A stretch of DNA of 64,000 nucleotides, from NCBI GenBank assembly GCA_963773745.1, contig CAVZCL010000010.1, forward strand, positions 1 through 64,000, written 5' to 3'. Below the pieces are notes generated by a model that worked only from the letters and a program-made list of their open reading frames with translations, made no database searches and was not told where the DNA came from. The translations under genes were made by a program, and so were the position numbers. This stretch comes from UBA5069 sp963773745 (lineage in GTDB: Bacteria > Chloroflexota > Anaerolineae > Caldilineales > Caldilineaceae). Shown piece by piece: positions 48,498 to 56,705 of the stretch. Each line of letters opens with the position of its first letter. Position 1 is the first letter of the stretch.

Positions 48498-51263
48498 ATG
48501 CCCATTCTGGCCACCAAGCTCCATGTGCCGGCGCCGCGCGCCAGGTATGTGGTGCGCCCGCGCCTGATGGAGCAATTGAAAGCAGCTTTGCAGGGTCGGC
48601 TCACATTGGTGGCCGCGCCGGCTGGCTTTGGCAAGACGACGCTCATCAGCACGTGGCTGGCCGAAGGTGCACGCCCGATCGCATGGCTCTCACTCGATGA
48701 AAGCGACAGCGATGCGAGCCGTTTTCTCACCTACCTGATCGCCGCCCTGCAAACGATTCTGCCGGGGATGGGCGAAGGCATCCTGCGCATGTTGCACGCG
48801 CCGCAGCCGCCTGAAACCGAGCTGCTGGTGACCAGCCTGCTCAACGAGATTGCGGCCATCTCGGAGCCGGTCACCCTTGTACTCGATGACTATCATCTGA
48901 TCGATGCCAAGGAGGTTGATGCAGCGCTTGCCTTCCTGATCGAGCACCAGCCACCGCAGCTTCATCTCGTCATCTCCACGCGCGAAGACCCGCAACTGCC
49001 GTTGGCGCGTCTGCGTGCGCGCGGCCAGCTAACCGAACTGCGTGCGGCCGATCTCCGCTTCAGCGCCACCGAAGCGGCCACGTTCCTCAATCAGGTGATG
49101 GGCTTGACGCTGGCTGCAGCGGAGGTGGCCGCCCTGGAGGCGCGCACCGAAGGCTGGATTGCCGGTCTGCAGTTGGCCGCGCTCTCTTTGCAGGGGCGAG
49201 CCGACGCCGCCCAATTTGTCAAGGCCTTTGCGGGCGATCACCGCTACATTGTGGATTATCTCGTCGATGAGGTCCTGCAGCACCAGCCACCCCCGATTCA
49301 GGAGTTTCTGCTGCGGAGTTCAATCCTTGAACGGCTGTGCGGGCCACTCTGCGCTGCAGTGACAGAGCAAAGTGACAGCCAGGAGATACTCGAGGGGCTT
49401 GAGCGCAGCAACCTCTTCGTTGTGCCGCTGGATGACGAACGGCGCTGGTTTCGCTACCACCATCTCTTTGCCGACGTCCTTGCTGCCCACCTGCGCCAGA
49501 AGCGGCCTGCAGACGCAGCTCCCCTCCACCAACGCGCCAGCGTGTGGTACGCGCAAAACAACATGGCTGCCGATGCAATCCGCCATGCCCTTGCTGCCAA
49601 CGATTTCGCGCATGCGGCCGATCTGGTGGAGCTTGCCTGGCCCGCGATGGATGGCACATTTCAGAGCGCTACATGGCTCGGCTGGGCGCGCCATCTTCCC
49701 GATGCGCTGGTGCACACCCGGCCAGTGCTCAGTGCCGCCTATGGGTGGGCTCACCTCAATGCAGGCGCAATCGAGGCTGCCGACAGCCGCCTGCGCGACG
49801 CCGAAGCGTGGCTTGAGGCTGCGCCGGCGGCTGGCGCAGAGTCGGGCGCGCATGCGCAACCAATGGTCGTGGTCGACGAAGAGCAGTTCCGCACGCTGCC
49901 CGGCTCGATTGCCACTGCGCGCGCATACATGGCGCTGGCCCTGGGCGATGTGCCCGCGTGCGTACGATACAGCAGCCGTGCGCTCGAGCTCCTGCCCGCG
50001 CATGCGAGCATACAGCGCGGGCCGGCCGCATCGCTGCTGGGGCTTGCCTACTGGGCGAGTGGCGACCTCGAGGCGGCCCACCGCGCCCTGGACGACGCCA
50101 TGGCGAGCTTTGCGCGCGCCGGCAACATCAACTTCGCGATTAGCGGCACCTATGGCCTGGCGGAAATCAGATCTACGCAGGGGCAGTTGCGCGCCGCAGT
50201 GAACGTCTATGAAGATGCGTTGCGGCTGGCGCTGGCGCAGGGTGAGCCGCCGCCACGCGGCACGGCCGACCTTTACCTGGGGTTAAGCGAACTGGCGCGC
50301 GAGCGCGGCGAAGCCGATGCCGCAGCGCGATTCATGCGCGACTGTGAGAGGTTGGGTAAGGCGTACGCCCTGCCCGACTGGCACTTTCGCCTTTGCCGCA
50401 CCCAGGCACGCTTCAAAGCGGACGAGGGTGACTTTGACGCTGCACTCGCCCTGCTGACTGAGGCGGAGCGCCACTACTTGCCCACGCCCGTGCCCGATGC
50501 GCGCCCGCTGGCAGCGTGGAAGGCACGCATCCACTTGGCGCAGGGACAGTTGCGGGCCGCACGGCGATGGGTGCAGCAGAGGGCACTGTCAACCGAGGAC
50601 GAGCTCAGCTATCTGCACGAGTTTGAGCATGTGACCCTGGCGCACCTGCTTCTGGCGGAGTATCGCGCCGGCGCGCCCGACTCCAACCTGCACGCAGCAA
50701 TCGACCTGCTGGAGCGGCTTCTCCGCGCAGCCGAAGCGGGAGAGCGCATCGGTAGTGCGATTGAGATCGGCGCACTGCTCGCGCTGGCCCACCACGCCCA
50801 ACACGACACGGATGCGGCACTGGCTGTGCTGGCAACTGCCCTGCAGCGCGCCGAACCCGAAGGCTATCTGCGCATCTTCGTCGACGAAGGGCCACCCATG
50901 GCGCGGCTGCTTGCCGAAGCTGCCGCACGCGGCCTGATGCCCGAGTACGTGGCGCAACTCCAGGCCGCCCTGGTGGCGCAGGTTGAAGTGGCAGCGGACA
51001 TGAGCCAGTTGAGTTCGCATCCGCCCTCCGCGTCCCGGAGCAGCGCCCCTTCACCAAACGATAGCCTGATTGAGCCGCTGAGCGCGCGCGAGCTGGAAAT
51101 CCTCCAACTCATTAGCCTGGGCCTTTCAAATGACGAGATTGCTGCCAGGCTCTTTATTGCGCTGAGCACCGTCAAGGGGCATAACCGCAACATCTTCGGC
51201 AAGCTCCAGGTGCAGCGGCGCACAGAGGCCGTGGCGCGCGCCCGCGCGCTGGGGCTGCTCTAG
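48498..51263 (+). CDS. MalT/LuxR-type large ATP-binding transcriptional regulator
   Basis: An intact 921-residue STAND-type regulator. It starts MPILATKLHVPAPRARYVVR, with the P-loop APAGFGKTTLIS near residue 40, Walker B VTLVLDDYHLID, a winged-helix and sensor region, then a long TPR-like helical region (about 350-800), and a C-terminal LuxR helix-turn-helix ending LSARELEILQLISLGLSNDE and IAARLFIALSTVKGHNRNIF. A small molecule probably binds the TPR region and triggers ATP-dependent activation. ATG 48498 is chosen because the start is typical of the family; a GTG at 48480 is possible. It is followed by two genes common beside such regulators. Confidence 0.93.
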   Translation: MPILATKLHVPAPRARYVVRPRLMEQLKAALQGRLTLVAAPAGFGKTTLISTWLAEGARPIAWLSLDESDSDASRFLTYLIAALQTILPGMGEGILRMLHAPQPPETELLVTSLLNEIAAISEPVTLVLDDYHLIDAKEVDAALAFLIEHQPPQLHLVISTREDPQLPLARLRARGQLTELRAADLRFSATEAATFLNQVMGLTLAAAEVAALEARTEGWIAGLQLAALSLQGRADAAQFVKAFAGDHRYIVDYLVDEVLQHQPPPIQEFLLRSSILERLCGPLCAAVTEQSDSQEILEGLERSNLFVVPLDDERRWFRYHHLFADVLAAHLRQKRPADAAPLHQRASVWYAQNNMAADAIRHALAANDFAHAADLVELAWPAMDGTFQSATWLGWARHLPDALVHTRPVLSAAYGWAHLNAGAIEAADSRLRDAEAWLEAAPAAGAESGAHAQPMVVVDEEQFRTLPGSIATARAYMALALGDVPACVRYSSRALELLPAHASIQRGPAASLLGLAYWASGDLEAAHRALDDAMASFARAGNINFAISGTYGLAEIRSTQGQLRAAVNVYEDALRLALAQGEPPPRGTADLYLGLSELARERGEADAAARFMRDCERLGKAYALPDWHFRLCRTQARFKADEGDFDAALALLTEAERHYLPTPVPDARPLAAWKARIHLAQGQLRAARRWVQQRALSTEDELSYLHEFEHVTLAHLLLAEYRAGAPDSNLHAAIDLLERLLRAAEAGERIGSAIEIGALLALAHHAQHDTDAALAVLATALQRAEPEGYLRIFVDEGPPMARLLAEAAARGLMPEYVAQLQAALVAQVEVAADMSQLSSHPPSASRSSAPSPNDSLIEPLSARELEILQLISLGLSNDEIAARLFIALSTVKGHNRNIFGKLQVQRRTEAVARARALGLL

Positions 51264-51271
51264 GAACACAA

Positions 51272-51375
51272 ACCCCGGTGCAAAGACGCAAAGGTACGCA
51301 AAGAAGAGCAACAACGAGAAAGCAGTTCTCGTTGTTGCTCTTCTTTGCGTACCTTTGCGTACTTTGCACCGGGGT
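51272..51375. terminator. Near-perfect 49-bp inverted repeat after LuxR gene
   Basis: The left arm 51272-51320 and right arm 51326-51375 pair completely apart from one bulged base, with a 5-base loop. The arms contain CAAAGACGCAAAGGTACGC-type words, the same family as 26058-26190. It starts nine bases after the LuxR stop. Confidence 0.8.
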
Positions 51376-51477
51376 AACAGTACCCGCACCCCTACTTTGG
51401 TGTCTGTGCAGCAGTACTCCGGATCGCTATGCTGTGTGCAGACGGCAGATAACAGAGCAGAGGAGCACCGCCTACTC

Positions 51478-51714
51478 ATGGTTTACCAAATCCGCATTCA
51501 GGGGCACCTTGGCCCGCAGTGGTCGCCCTGGTTTGAAGGGCTGACTGTCACACTTGAGGCGACTGGTGACACCTTGCTGACGGGCGCAGTGGTGGACCAG
51601 GCTGCATTGCATGGTTTGCTGCGCAAAGTGCGCGATCTCGGTCTGCCGTTGCTTGAAGTGAAGTGTATTGATAGTGATGACCGCGGCGCGTCCGACGTCG
51701 CACCGACCCGCTGA
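51478..51714 (+). CDS. Small conserved protein beside LuxR regulator
   Basis: A 78-residue protein starting MVYQIRIQGHLGPQWSPWFEG, with LTVTLEATGDTLLTGAVVDQ and AALHGLLRKVRDLGLPLLEV. I recall this type of protein from Chloroflexota genomes near MalT-like regulators and DUF4386 genes, but its function is not known. It has a ferredoxin-like or small alpha/beta pattern with no membrane segment. The frame stays open upstream, but ATG 51478 begins the conserved part. Confidence 0.75.
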   Translation: MVYQIRIQGHLGPQWSPWFEGLTVTLEATGDTLLTGAVVDQAALHGLLRKVRDLGLPLLEVKCIDSDDRGASDVAPTR

Positions 51715-51749
51715 ATCAGATTGCGATGATTCCAGACAAGGAGAACGAA

Positions 51750-52448
51750 ATGGATTCCATCCAGAAGACCGCGCGAAGTGCAGGCTTGCTCTATTTGCTG
51801 CTGGTGCCGCTTGGCATTTTCGGCATCCTGTATGTGCCAAACACGCTCTTTGTGGCGGGCGATGTTGCGGCAACCATCAACAACATTGTGGCCAACGAGA
51901 CGCTCTACCGCCTTGCCCTTGTGGCGGCGCTGGTGGTGCAACTCGTCAACATTGGCGTGGCCGTGCTGCTCTACAAGCTGCTCAAGCCCGTGAACAAGAC
52001 GCAGGCGCGGCTGATGGTCATCTTCATCCTGCTTGGCATTCCCATTGTCTTCATCAACGAGCTGAACCCTGTGGCCATCCTGCTGCTGCTCAACGGCTCA
52101 GCCTATGTGCCGCAGGTGGCAATGGAGCAGGCGCAGCCGCTGGTGGCCTTCTTCCTTGAGATGCACCAGGCGGGCATCTTCATTGCGCAGATCTTTTGGG
52201 GGCTGTGGCTCTTCCCCATGGGCTGGCTGGTTTACAAGTCTGGCTTCATGCCGCGCATCATTGGCATCTTTCTCATCATCGGCGGTGCGGGCTACATCTT
52301 CGATTCGGCGCAATACCTGCTCTTCCCCGGCCTCGGCCTCATGGTCAGCGAATATACCTTTGTGGGCGAGTTGCTCATCACCCTGTGGCTGCTGATCAAG
52401 GGTGTCAACGTTGCGCAGTGGCAACGGCGCGTCGTTGCTTCGGCGTGA
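51750..52448 (+). CDS. DUF4386-family integral membrane protein
   Basis: A 232-residue protein with about six membrane helices, including AGLLYLLLVPLGIFGILYV, LALVAALVVQLVNIGVAVLL, LMVIFILLGIPIVFI and IIGIFLIIGGAGYIF. The layout and the NPVAILLLLNGSAY segment fit DUF4386, a family without known activity. ATG 51750 (MDSIQKTARSAG) has AAGGAG seven bases upstream and is preferred over ATG 51726. It is probably cotranscribed with the preceding small gene. Confidence 0.85.
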   Translation: MDSIQKTARSAGLLYLLLVPLGIFGILYVPNTLFVAGDVAATINNIVANETLYRLALVAALVVQLVNIGVAVLLYKLLKPVNKTQARLMVIFILLGIPIVFINELNPVAILLLLNGSAYVPQVAMEQAQPLVAFFLEMHQAGIFIAQIFWGLWLFPMGWLVYKSGFMPRIIGIFLIIGGAGYIFDSAQYLLFPGLGLMVSEYTFVGELLITLWLLIKGVNVAQWQRRVVASA

Positions 52449-52491
52449 CAACGCAGTTGACCCACCCCGCACAATCCATTGCACGCAACAC

Positions 52492-52530
52492 GCGAAGAAT
52501 GTCTGCGAAGAATGTCTGCGAAGAATGTCT
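52492..52530. repeat. 13-bp tandem repeat, three exact units
   Basis: GCGAAGAATGTCT occurs at 52492-52504, 52505-52517 and 52518-52530, ending six bases before the ribosome site of the next gene. The spacing suggests slippage expansion in the leader. Confidence 0.9.
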
Positions 52531-52545
52531 ATTGGAGGAATACCC

Positions 52546-53520
52546 ATGCAAGCAATTGTCTGTCACACCTATGGCTCGCCCGACGTCCTCAAGCTGGAAG
52601 AAGTCGCGAAGCCTGTTCCGCAGGAGAATGAAGTTCTGGTCAAGATTGCGGCTGCCTCTGTGGCTGCCGGGGATTGGCATCTGCTGCGCGCCGACCCCTT
52701 CCTGGTTCGCTTCATGTACGGCTTCTCGAAGCCCAAATTCAAGATTCTCGGTTCCGACGTGGCCGGTTGGGTTGAGGCGGTGGGCGCAAATGTGACGCGC
52801 TTCAAGCCGGGCGATGCAGTCTTTGGCGACCTATCGACGCACGGCTTTGGCGCACTGGCCGAATACGTGGCCGTCCCCGCTGATGCGCTCGCGCCCAAGC
52901 CCACCAACTTGACCATGGAGCAAGCTGCCGCGGTGCCCGTCTCGGCAATCACCGCGTTGCAGGCGCTGCGCGACCATGGGCAGATTGCGCCCGGCAAGCG
53001 GGTGCTCATCAACGGCGCCTCGGGCGGCGTGGGCACCTATGCCGTGCAAATTGCCAAGGCATTCGGCGCCGAGGTTACCGCCGTTTGCAGCACCGGCAAG
53101 GTTGCCCTTGTGCGCGACTTGGGCGCCGACCACGTGATTGACTACACCAAAGAGGATTTTACCCGGAGCGGCAAGCAATATGACCTGATCATCGCCGCCA
53201 ATGGCTATCACAAGCTTTCGGCATACCAGCGTGCGCTCAAGCCGCAGGGAATCTATGTGATGGTTGGCGGCGAGATGGCGCAAATGTACCAGGCCATGCT
53301 GCTCGGGCCGCTGCGCTCCAGGAAGGGCGGCCAGAAGCTGGGCAACATGCTGGCGAAGCCAAACCCGCAGGATTTAATTGTCATGACGGAGTTGATTGAA
53401 ACCGGTGCGGTGACGCCCGTAATCGACCGCTGCTTCCCATTGCACGAATCGGCCGATGCCTTGCGCTACGTTGAAGCGGGCCACGCCGCGGGCAAGGTGG
53501 TGGTGACTGTGGGGGAGTAG
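52546..53520 (+). CDS. Zinc-independent MDR oxidoreductase (quinone oxidoreductase-like)
   Basis: A 324-residue NAD(P)-dependent medium-chain dehydrogenase. MQAIVCHTYGSPDVLKLEEV opens after GGAGGAA; ILGSDVAGWVEAVGANVTRF and KPGDAVFGDLSTHGFGALAEY follow; the nucleotide-binding site is GKRVLINGASGGVGTYAVQ. Catalytic zinc ligands of alcohol dehydrogenases are absent, so it belongs to the quinone-oxidoreductase/enoyl-reductase side. The physiological substrate is unknown. It follows the DUF4386 gene on the same strand. Confidence 0.9.
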   Translation: MQAIVCHTYGSPDVLKLEEVAKPVPQENEVLVKIAAASVAAGDWHLLRADPFLVRFMYGFSKPKFKILGSDVAGWVEAVGANVTRFKPGDAVFGDLSTHGFGALAEYVAVPADALAPKPTNLTMEQAAAVPVSAITALQALRDHGQIAPGKRVLINGASGGVGTYAVQIAKAFGAEVTAVCSTGKVALVRDLGADHVIDYTKEDFTRSGKQYDLIIAANGYHKLSAYQRALKPQGIYVMVGGEMAQMYQAMLLGPLRSRKGGQKLGNMLAKPNPQDLIVMTELIETGAVTPVIDRCFPLHESADALRYVEAGHAAGKVVVTVGE

Positions 53521-53523
53521 GCA

Positions 53524-53650
53524 GTGTGAGCGGTTGAGGTCTTGGGGGTTGGCGGGGTTGGGGATGAGGCTGTCGGGGGTGATGAATCGGCCCACACGCG
53601 GGTCATACCAGCGTGCGCCGTAGTCGTAGAGACCCGCCCCGCCAGGCAGC
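53524..53650 (-). pseudogene. Remnant of an RHS-repeat protein C-terminal core
   Basis: On the minus strand this short stretch reads LYDYGARWYDPRVGRFITPD followed by SLIPNPANPQDLNR, the hallmark ending of the RHS-repeat core that precedes variable toxin tips. No upstream RHS body is present: the sequence runs straight into the end of the E2 gene, and downstream it meets the end of the MDR gene. It is therefore a scar about 125 bases long, left by deletion or by movement of an RHS cassette. Confidence 0.8.
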
Positions 53651-53653
53651 CGC

Positions 53654-54901
53654 TTAACCCCCCTCCCCCCACCCCTCCAGCGTGCGCACCACGTCGCGCA
53701 TAAAGGCATCGGCGGCGGCGCCGTCGAGGATGCGGTGGTCGAAGGAGAGCGTGAGATAGCACATGGGGCGAATGGCGATGACGTCGTCGGCGCTAGGCAG
53801 GAGTGAGGCGCTGCTTGTGCGCACGACCGGCCGCTTGACAATCGCGCCCACGCCCAAAATGGCCGCCTGCGGCTGGTTGATGATGGGCGTGCCGATGAGG
53901 CTGCCCCCCACACCGTGGTTGGTAATCGTAAAGGTGCCGCCCTGCAGGTCGTCGGGGGCCAGTGTATTGCTGCGCGCGCGGGCAGCCATCTCTTCCACCG
54001 CCGCCGCCAGCGCCTGCAAGGTGAGGCTGTCGGCGGCGCGAATGACCGGCACAACAAGCCCGGAATCCAGCGCAACGGCCACGCCCACATGCACGTGGCG
54101 GGCTTTCACAATCCCAGCATCGCTGTAGCGGCTGTTGACAATAGGGTGCGCACGCAATGCCTGCGCCGCCGCCGCCACAAAGTAGGGTGTGTAGCTCAGC
54201 CGCACGCCCGCTGCGGAAAACGCGGCCTTGTGCGCCTCGCGGTGGCGCACCACGGCGGTCATGTCCACCTCGAAGATTGTGGCCACGTGAGGGCTGGTGC
54301 GCACGCTCTGCGCCATGTGCTGGGCAATTGCGCGCCGCATGGGGGTCAGCGGCGTCAGGCTATCCTCGTCGGCGGCAGGCGCGTTGCCACCCGCCTCAAT
54401 GTGAGCGATGACATCCTGCTTGGTGATGCGCCCGCCCAGCCCCGTGCCTGCAATCGCGGTGAGGTCGACGCCATGCTCGCGCACCAGCCGCTTGACCACC
54501 GGGCTGATGTAGAGCCGCCCCGTGGGACGCGCGTCGCTTTGGGGGATGACCGCAGGTGAAGGCGCAACCGGCGGCGCGGCCTGCGAGCGCTGCCGCGGTG
54601 TGGCGGGCTGCGCCGGCAATTCGGGAGCGGACGGCGTGGAGGACGCGGGCAGCGTGTCGGGCGCGCCGATGAGCGCCAGCACCGTCCCCACATCCACCGT
54701 AGCGCCTTCGGCCACGTGGATGGCCAGCAGCGTGCCCGAGGCGGGCGCAGGCACTTCCGTGTCAATCTTGTCGGTGCTGATGGCAAGGAGCGGCTCGAGT
54801 TTGGTGACGCTCTCGCCGGGCGCCTTGAACCAGCGCGCCACCGTGCCTTCAACCACACTCTCGCCCAGGCGAGGCATAACAACTGGCGTGGGTGTGCTCA
54901 T
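53654..54901 (-). CDS. 2-oxo acid dehydrogenase E2 (dihydrolipoyl acyltransferase)
   Basis: An intact 415-residue E2. The N-terminal lipoyl domain shows MPRLGESVVEGTVARWFKAP and AISTDKIDTEVPAPASG with the lipoylated Lys. A Pro/Ala linker leads to the peripheral-subunit-binding domain (YISPVVKRLVREHGVDLTAI, GTGLGGRITKQDVIAHI) and the catalytic domain with TFTITNHGVGGSLIGTPIIN and LTLSFDHRILDGAAADAFM (catalytic His). It could serve the pyruvate, branched-chain or 2-oxoglutarate complex; the sequence alone does not decide. E3 (lpdA) is nearby; E1 genes are not in view. Confidence 0.94.
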   Translation of the reverse strand: MSTPTPVVMPRLGESVVEGTVARWFKAPGESVTKLEPLLAISTDKIDTEVPAPASGTLLAIHVAEGATVDVGTVLALIGAPDTLPASSTPSAPELPAQPATPRQRSQAAPPVAPSPAVIPQSDARPTGRLYISPVVKRLVREHGVDLTAIAGTGLGGRITKQDVIAHIEAGGNAPAADEDSLTPLTPMRRAIAQHMAQSVRTSPHVATIFEVDMTAVVRHREAHKAAFSAAGVRLSYTPYFVAAAAQALRAHPIVNSRYSDAGIVKARHVHVGVAVALDSGLVVPVIRAADSLTLQALAAAVEEMAARARSNTLAPDDLQGGTFTITNHGVGGSLIGTPIINQPQAAILGVGAIVKRPVVRTSSASLLPSADDVIAIRPMCYLTLSFDHRILDGAAADAFMRDVVRTLEGWGEGG

Positions 54902-54960
54902 GGGCAGCCATCACTCTCCTGCGCAGGGATGTTCGTTGAGTGGCGTACAGCACTTCGTCA

Positions 54961-55067
54961 CCGGCCCCTCTCCATGCTCCTTGCCACGCGATGAGGGCGT
55001 GCGTGAGGGCGGAGAGGCTCCGCACGGATTTCAAGGATGCTCCCCTCTCCGCATGGAGAGGGGCCGG
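54961..55067. repeat. Inverted repeats upstream of the E2 gene
   Basis: CCGGCCCCTCTCCATG (54961-54976) is complementary to 55052-55067. Inside it, CCCCTCTCC/GGAGAGGGG (55042-55063) forms a compact hairpin with loop GCAT. The 250-base gap between the E2 start and the Ntn-hydrolase stop holds no gene that I can see. Confidence 0.65.
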
Positions 55068-55151
55068 GGGTGAGGTGCAGTGACGGCGGCTATCGAAACA
55101 ATTTGCCGATATTCAAAAGCCGGCGCCAAATGCGCGAAATCCAAATCGTGC

Positions 55152-56138
55152 CTATTCCGCACCCAACTGCGTGCGCTCAACCGCCTCGGGCTCGGCCATC
55201 TCCGCCGTCATGTAGAGGTAGCGCTTGCCCGGGATGGTGGTGAAGCCCGCGTGTTCGCCCGTAGGCGCGAGCGCCACAATGTTCATGTAGTAGCCCATGG
55301 CCCCATCAAGCGCCTCAAGGTCGCACAGCGTCTCCAGCCCGGCATCGCGCAGGCTCATGCCCATCTTCATGTAGAGAATCAGGCTGCGCGCGGTGGAGAC
55401 GCGCAGCGCCAGTTCGCCCAGGCCGGTGCAGGCGGCCGCGCCGTAGCGGTTGTCGCAGTAGTTGCCCGCGCCGACAACCGGGCTGTCGCCCACGCGGCCC
55501 GGATACTTCCAGGCGATGCCGCTGGTGCTCACCGCCGCCGCCATGTCGCCGTGTGCGTCGAGCGCGAGGAAGTTGACCGTCCCCTTCGTGTCGTCGCGCG
55601 GCGGCTCGGGCAGCGGCGCGTCGCCAGACGCAACGGCTGCCTTGCGCTTATTCGGCTCCAGGTCCACAGGGCGGGTCAGCGTTGTGGCGGCAGCGGCCAG
55701 ATCGGCCAGCGCGTCGGGGTCGAGGCCGAAGTCGGCAAAGCGCTCGCGCCAGCGCGCCATGGTCTTTTCCATGCGCTGATCCTCAGGCTGCATGCCCAGC
55801 GAGGCGGCAAAGCGCTCGGCCCCGCGCCCGGCCAGCAGCACGTGCGGCAGCCGCTCCATAACGGCGCGCGCAATGGTAATGGGGTGGCCATAGCCCTGCA
55901 CAGCGGCCACCGCGCCCACGCGCAGCGTGCGCCCGTCCATTATCGAGGCATCCAGCTCCACCTCGCCCAGCACATTGGGCAGGCCGCCCCGCCCGACGCT
56001 CATGTCGTTGACGTCGGCCTCGGTGACGCGCGCGGCGGCCTCGACGGCATCGAGCGCCGCGCCGCCGTTGCGCAGGAGTTCCATGGCGGCGATCAGCCCC
56101 AGGCGGCCATTTTCACTGGAAACAAGTGTCGGTGTCAT
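55152..56138 (-). CDS. Ntn-hydrolase: asparaginase 2/glycosylasparaginase-like
   Basis: A 328-residue member of the asparaginase 2 family, which self-cleaves to expose a catalytic Thr and hydrolyses N4-GlcNAc-asparagine or isoaspartyl peptides. N-terminal part: GGAALDAVEAAARVTEADVN, DMSVGRGGLPNVLGEVELDA. The new N-terminus after cleavage is expected at Thr in DDTKGTVNFLALDAHGDMAA; the downstream part has STSGIAWKYPGRVGDSPVVG and GAGNYCDNRYGAAACTG. The segment around the cleavage site reads KGTVNF rather than the more common H/RDTIG form. Start MTPTLVSSENG at ATG 56138. Confidence 0.88.
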   Translation of the reverse strand: MTPTLVSSENGRLGLIAAMELLRNGGAALDAVEAAARVTEADVNDMSVGRGGLPNVLGEVELDASIMDGRTLRVGAVAAVQGYGHPITIARAVMERLPHVLLAGRGAERFAASLGMQPEDQRMEKTMARWRERFADFGLDPDALADLAAAATTLTRPVDLEPNKRKAAVASGDAPLPEPPRDDTKGTVNFLALDAHGDMAAAVSTSGIAWKYPGRVGDSPVVGAGNYCDNRYGAAACTGLGELALRVSTARSLILYMKMGMSLRDAGLETLCDLEALDGAMGYYMNIVALAPTGEHAGFTTIPGKRYLYMTAEMAEPEAVERTQLGAE

Positions 56139-56220
56139 TTGACCATCTCATTCTGGTATAGGTTGAAAGCAGGGGTAACGCAACAGGTGTACTGCCGCAA
56201 ACGGCGGCGCTTTTCGTAGC

Positions 56221-56284
56221 GGCTGCTGCAACTGCCGTTCGTTACAACCGCGCCGCGTCTCTGCAAACGGCAGTTGCAGCAGCC
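56221..56284. terminator. Perfect 19-bp hairpin at Nfu-like gene end
   Basis: GGCTGCTGCAACTGCCGTT (56221-56239) pairs exactly with 56266-56284 across a 26-base loop. It directly follows the stop codon of the Nfu-like gene on the minus strand. The word CGTAGCGGCTGCT also occurs in the 39251-39365 repeat. Confidence 0.7.
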
Positions 56285-56563
56285 TTAAGTCGGTTTGTCG
56301 CCCGTCTCCAAAAATTCGGCAAGCTCCAACAACACCTGTGCCTCGACCTCGTCCCATGCTGCATCAGGCCGCTTGTTAACGGTCACAAAATCCTGCGCCA
56401 TGAAGACATTGTAGACGCCGGGCAGCGCCATGAGGCGCGCCGCCAGCGGATAATGGGCTGCCGCGCCGGCGCTGGCGTAGTTGGCCGGCTGCGCAAAGCG
56501 AACGCCGTGCAGCACATACTTGCGCGCGTTGGGGTTGGGTGTGGGGTGGGGCGAAATGGACAT
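56285..56563 (-). CDS. NifU N-terminal-domain (Nfu_N-like) protein
   Basis: A 92-residue protein MSISPHPTPNPNARKYVLHG followed by AARLMALPGVYNVFMAQDFV and TVNKRPDAAWDEVEAQVLLE. TPNPNARKY and GVYNVFMAQDFVTVNK match the N-terminal domain of Nfu iron-sulfur scaffold proteins. The C-terminal CxxC scaffold domain is missing, so this stand-alone domain probably has an accessory role. ATG 56563 follows no strong ribosome site. It lies near other Fe-S genes (moaA, IscA-like) but is not in their operon. Confidence 0.85.
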   Translation of the reverse strand: MSISPHPTPNPNARKYVLHGVRFAQPANYASAGAAAHYPLAARLMALPGVYNVFMAQDFVTVNKRPDAAWDEVEAQVLLELAEFLETGDKPT

Positions 56564-56623
56564 GGCGCAAGTATAACATCGACGCGCCGATCGGGGGATG
56601 AAGCACCACGCCGTGCAAAGCAA

Positions 56624-56660
56624 AGGCGGAAGCAGCGGCGCTGGGCCGCTGCTTCCGCCT
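56624..56660. terminator. Perfect 16-bp hairpin
   Basis: AGGCGGAAGCAGCGGC (56624-56639) pairs exactly with GCCGCTGCTTCCGCCT (56645-56660), loop of 5 bases. It follows the stop of the 56706-58742 gene on the minus strand and precedes the Nfu-like gene. Confidence 0.75.
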
Positions 56661-56705
56661 GCTCTGTTGTTATCTACAGTCAATCGTGCACGTGCAGACT
56701 GTGCG

